This document shows, piece by piece, positions 6,917 to 8,524 of a stretch of DNA of 8,524 nucleotides. The position numbers and the translations under genes were made by a program. Source of the DNA: JANXLS01 sp038227045 (GTDB lineage Bacteria > Planctomycetota > SZUA-567 > H5-PLA8); NCBI GenBank assembly GCA_038227045.1, contig JBBRQD010000178.1, positions 1 through 8,524 on the forward strand. The letters run 5' to 3'. The notes under the pieces are model-generated. The model had not been told where the DNA came from. It made no database searches and worked only from the letters and a program-made list of their open reading frames with translations. Position 1 is the first letter of the stretch. Each line of letters begins with the position of its first letter.

Positions 6917-8392
6917 ATGCCGACGATCCGCTGCTGTTCATCGACGGCCATTCAACTCACCGTCGAAAAAGCGATCATGAAAGCACCGGAAGTGCTGGTT
7001 GTGTTCTCAAAGACTGGCACGGCAGAACTCGGCGCGGACCCCATGCCAGTCTACGCCGCCGACGCCTACGTCATCCTCAAGCCGCGTGCTGAATGGCCCA
7101 ACCCCAACGAGCCGAAGATCGAGGTCATCAAGCGCCTGGAGGCCGCGCTGCTGCACGTTCCAGGTTCGGCGCACGGATTTTCACAACCGATCCAAATGCG
7201 ATTCAACGAATTGATCGCCGGAGTCAAAACCGACATCGGCGTTAAAATTTTCGGCGACGACTTTGAAGTATTGAAGCCCGTAGCTGATAAGGTAGCGGAG
7301 GTGCTGCGTGGAATTCCCGGCGCTGTCGATGTCAAGGTTGAGGCCATCGAAGGGCTGCCGGTGCTGAACATCAACGTGGATCGCGAGGCCATCGCCCGCT
7401 ACGGTCTCAACGTCGCGGATGTTCAAGATGTCATCGCCGCAGCAGTAGGCGGCAAGGAAGCCGGGCAGGTCTTTGAAGGTGACCGGCGATTCGATCTCGT
7501 CGTCCGGCTGCCCGAATCGATCCGACAAAATATCGAAGCGCTCAAACGTCTGCCCATTCCGTTGCCAGCGGGAGACAACGATAAAAAACTTGCGGCAGTA
7601 GGAGCATTGTCTGCACCACCCGCTCAGCCAGGATACGTGCCGTTGAGTTCTCTTGCAAAGTTTGAGTTGTCCGAAGGGCCGAACGAAATCAGCCGCGAAA
7701 ACAGCAAGCGCGTTATCATCGTCCAAGCCAACGTTCGCGGGCGCGACCTGGGTTCCTTTGTGGACGAAGCCAAGACGAAAATTGACGAAAAGGTCACGCT
7801 CACGCCTGGGTATTGGATTGAATGGGGTGGGCAGTTCGAGAATTTGATCAATGCCCGCAACCGGCTCATGATGGTGGTGCCGATCTGCTTTTTTCTGATT
7901 TTCCTGCTGCTCTACACCACCTTCAAATCCTTTAAGCAGGCGCTGATGGTCTTCAGCGGCGTACCGCTGGCTTTGACCGGCGGCATCGTCGCGCTATGGG
8001 CGCGTGACATCCCCTTCTCGATTTCAGCAGGTGTGGGATTCATTGCGCTCTCCGGCGTCGCCGTGTTGAATGGCCTGGTGATGATTATTTTCATCAACCA
8101 ATTGCGCCAGGCCGGAGCTTCACTTGACGATGCGATCATCAAAGGCTCGCTGACACGCCTGCGCCCGGTGTTAATGACAGCCCTGGTCGCGTCGCTCGGC
8201 TTCGTTCCGATGGCACTCGCTACCGGCACGGGAGCCGAAGTACAGCGCCCGCTGGCAACCGTCGTCATCGGCGGCTTGATTTCCAGCACGCTGTTGACGC
8301 TGGTGGTCCTGGCGACGCCGTTGGTCATGATCTCAGCCATCGCTCGCGCCGCGCAAAACGGCATTCTCGTGAAAGGTGGAATCTTCCTTTGA
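6917..8392 (+). pseudogene. czcA: CzcA-type RND heavy-metal efflux pump remnant, fused to a P-type ATPase fragment
   Basis: The open frame encodes 491 aa; another start is ATG 6977. Residues from about 13 (QLTVEKA) to 465 match the C-terminal half of CzcA/CusA inner-membrane pumps, which are normally about 1,040 aa: FSKTGTAELGADPMP at 30-44, a porter region (IGVKIFGDDFEVL, VFEGDRRFDLVVRLPE, GYVPLSSLAKFELSEGPNEI, ANVRGRDLGSF), then transmembrane helices at about 316-335, 341-361, 366-395, 414-435 and 446-466, with the ALSGVAVLNGLVMI and RPVLMTALVASLGFVPMALA motifs. The N-terminal half with its first helix and first porter subdomains is absent. The usual end (LPALY...) is replaced after L465 by ATPLVMISAIARAAQNGILV, a P1B-type ATPase sequence, and the stop codon comes from an insertion sequence. 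It cannot make a working proton-driven pump, so I treat it as a decayed gene, although the frame itself is intact. Confidence 0.85.
8312..8389 (+). pseudogene. Fragment of a heavy-metal P-type ATPase (26 codons)
   Basis: Codons 466-491 of the open frame read ATPLVMISAIARAAQNGILV then KGGIFL. This matches the segment just after the CPx metal-binding helix of P1B ATPases such as ZntA/CadA, where '(S/A)TP---(I/V)S-(L/I)A-AA--GILIKGG--LE' is strongly conserved. The CPC motif before it and the phosphorylation domain (DKTGT) after it are absent. The left break joins CzcA around 8300-8312; the right break is the insertion sequence end at 8390. Known family conservation supports the identity; the fragment is too short to assign the metal. 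Confidence 0.65.
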
Positions 8393-8524
8393 CCTGCCCC
8401 CCGAAATCAGGGCCAGGTGATATGTTGGGTCCTCCTCAAAAGGAAGGGACCAGGAATGCAGCGGAAACGATTTAGCGAGGAGCAGATTGTTCGGATATTG
8501 AAGGATGCCGAGCGGGACGGAAAG
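8390..8524 (+). mobile_element. Left end of an IS3-family insertion sequence (runs off the right edge)
   Basis: The sequence from TGACCTGCCCCCCG at 8390 resembles the left terminal repeat of IS3-family elements (TG start, C-rich end), followed 53 bp later by the start of an OrfA-like transposase gene. A GGTCC/GGACC hairpin with an inner TCCT/AGGA pairing sits around 8429-8451, just before the start codon, and may limit transposase translation. The exact boundary is inferred from the break in the ATPase homology and the TG start; the right end and target duplication are outside the window. Confidence 0.75.
8456..8524 (+). CDS. IS3-family transposase OrfA, N-terminal 23 residues
   Basis: The frame starts at ATG 8456 and is open to the window edge, giving MQRKRFSEEQIVRILKDAER then DGK. 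The 'KRFSEEQIV-IL-EAE' pattern is the typical start of IS3-family OrfA proteins, whose N-terminal helix-turn-helix binds the IS ends. In complete elements OrfA is followed by OrfB, the DDE integrase part, made by frameshifting; that part is outside the window. The upstream bases GGACCAGGA include an AGG-type ribosome binding site at close spacing. Confidence 0.8.
   Translation, partial: MQRKRFSEEQIVRILKDAERDGK

Overview
The window looks like a soil- or sediment-type Verrucomicrobiota (possibly Planctomycetota-related) chromosome. The pointers are an ECF-type sigma factor resembling the Rhodopirellula/Verrucomicrobium family, translationally coupled to a FecR-like protein that ends in a LamG-type domain, and a large secreted multidomain glycosidase with PKD and InlB-type modules. 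The lineage is inferred from these family resemblances only; there is no marker gene here.

Layout. (1) 1-401, minus strand: a two-gene cassette of a small protein of unknown function and the start of a DUF2924 protein, overlapping by ATGA and running off the left edge. In other genomes such pairs commonly precede a large serine recombinase, so a mobile element may continue to the left. (2) 402-1038: a long non-coding stretch with nested inverted repeats, GA-rich tracts and one strong intrinsic-terminator-like hairpin at 734-765. (3) 1039-3146, minus strand: an ECF sigma factor followed by a membrane-bound FecR/LamG putative anti-sigma factor, again coupled by ATGA. (4) 3147-3310: a divergent intergenic region with a perfect 12-bp palindrome and two inverted TTGACA boxes. 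(5) 3311-6860, plus strand: a secreted GH30-like glycoside hydrolase and, 31 nt downstream, a secreted BNR/sialidase-like protein gene broken by one in-frame TAG. (6) 6861-8524: mosaic, decayed DNA. The C-terminal half of a CzcA-type RND metal efflux pump is joined in frame to a short piece of a heavy-metal P-type ATPase, which is cut by the left end of an IS3-family insertion sequence running off the right edge.

How the parts may work together. The sigma/FecR-LamG pair and the divergent glycosidase operon look like a compact regulate-and-degrade locus. A membrane anti-sigma factor with a carbohydrate-binding-type fold outside the membrane could sense a glycan and release the sigma factor, which could drive the enzyme. 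No TonB-dependent receptor is present here, unlike the FecIR/Sus systems of Bacteroidota. This link is inference from gene order. Both edges of the window are mobile or rearranged, so the glycosidase locus sits between two accessory regions.
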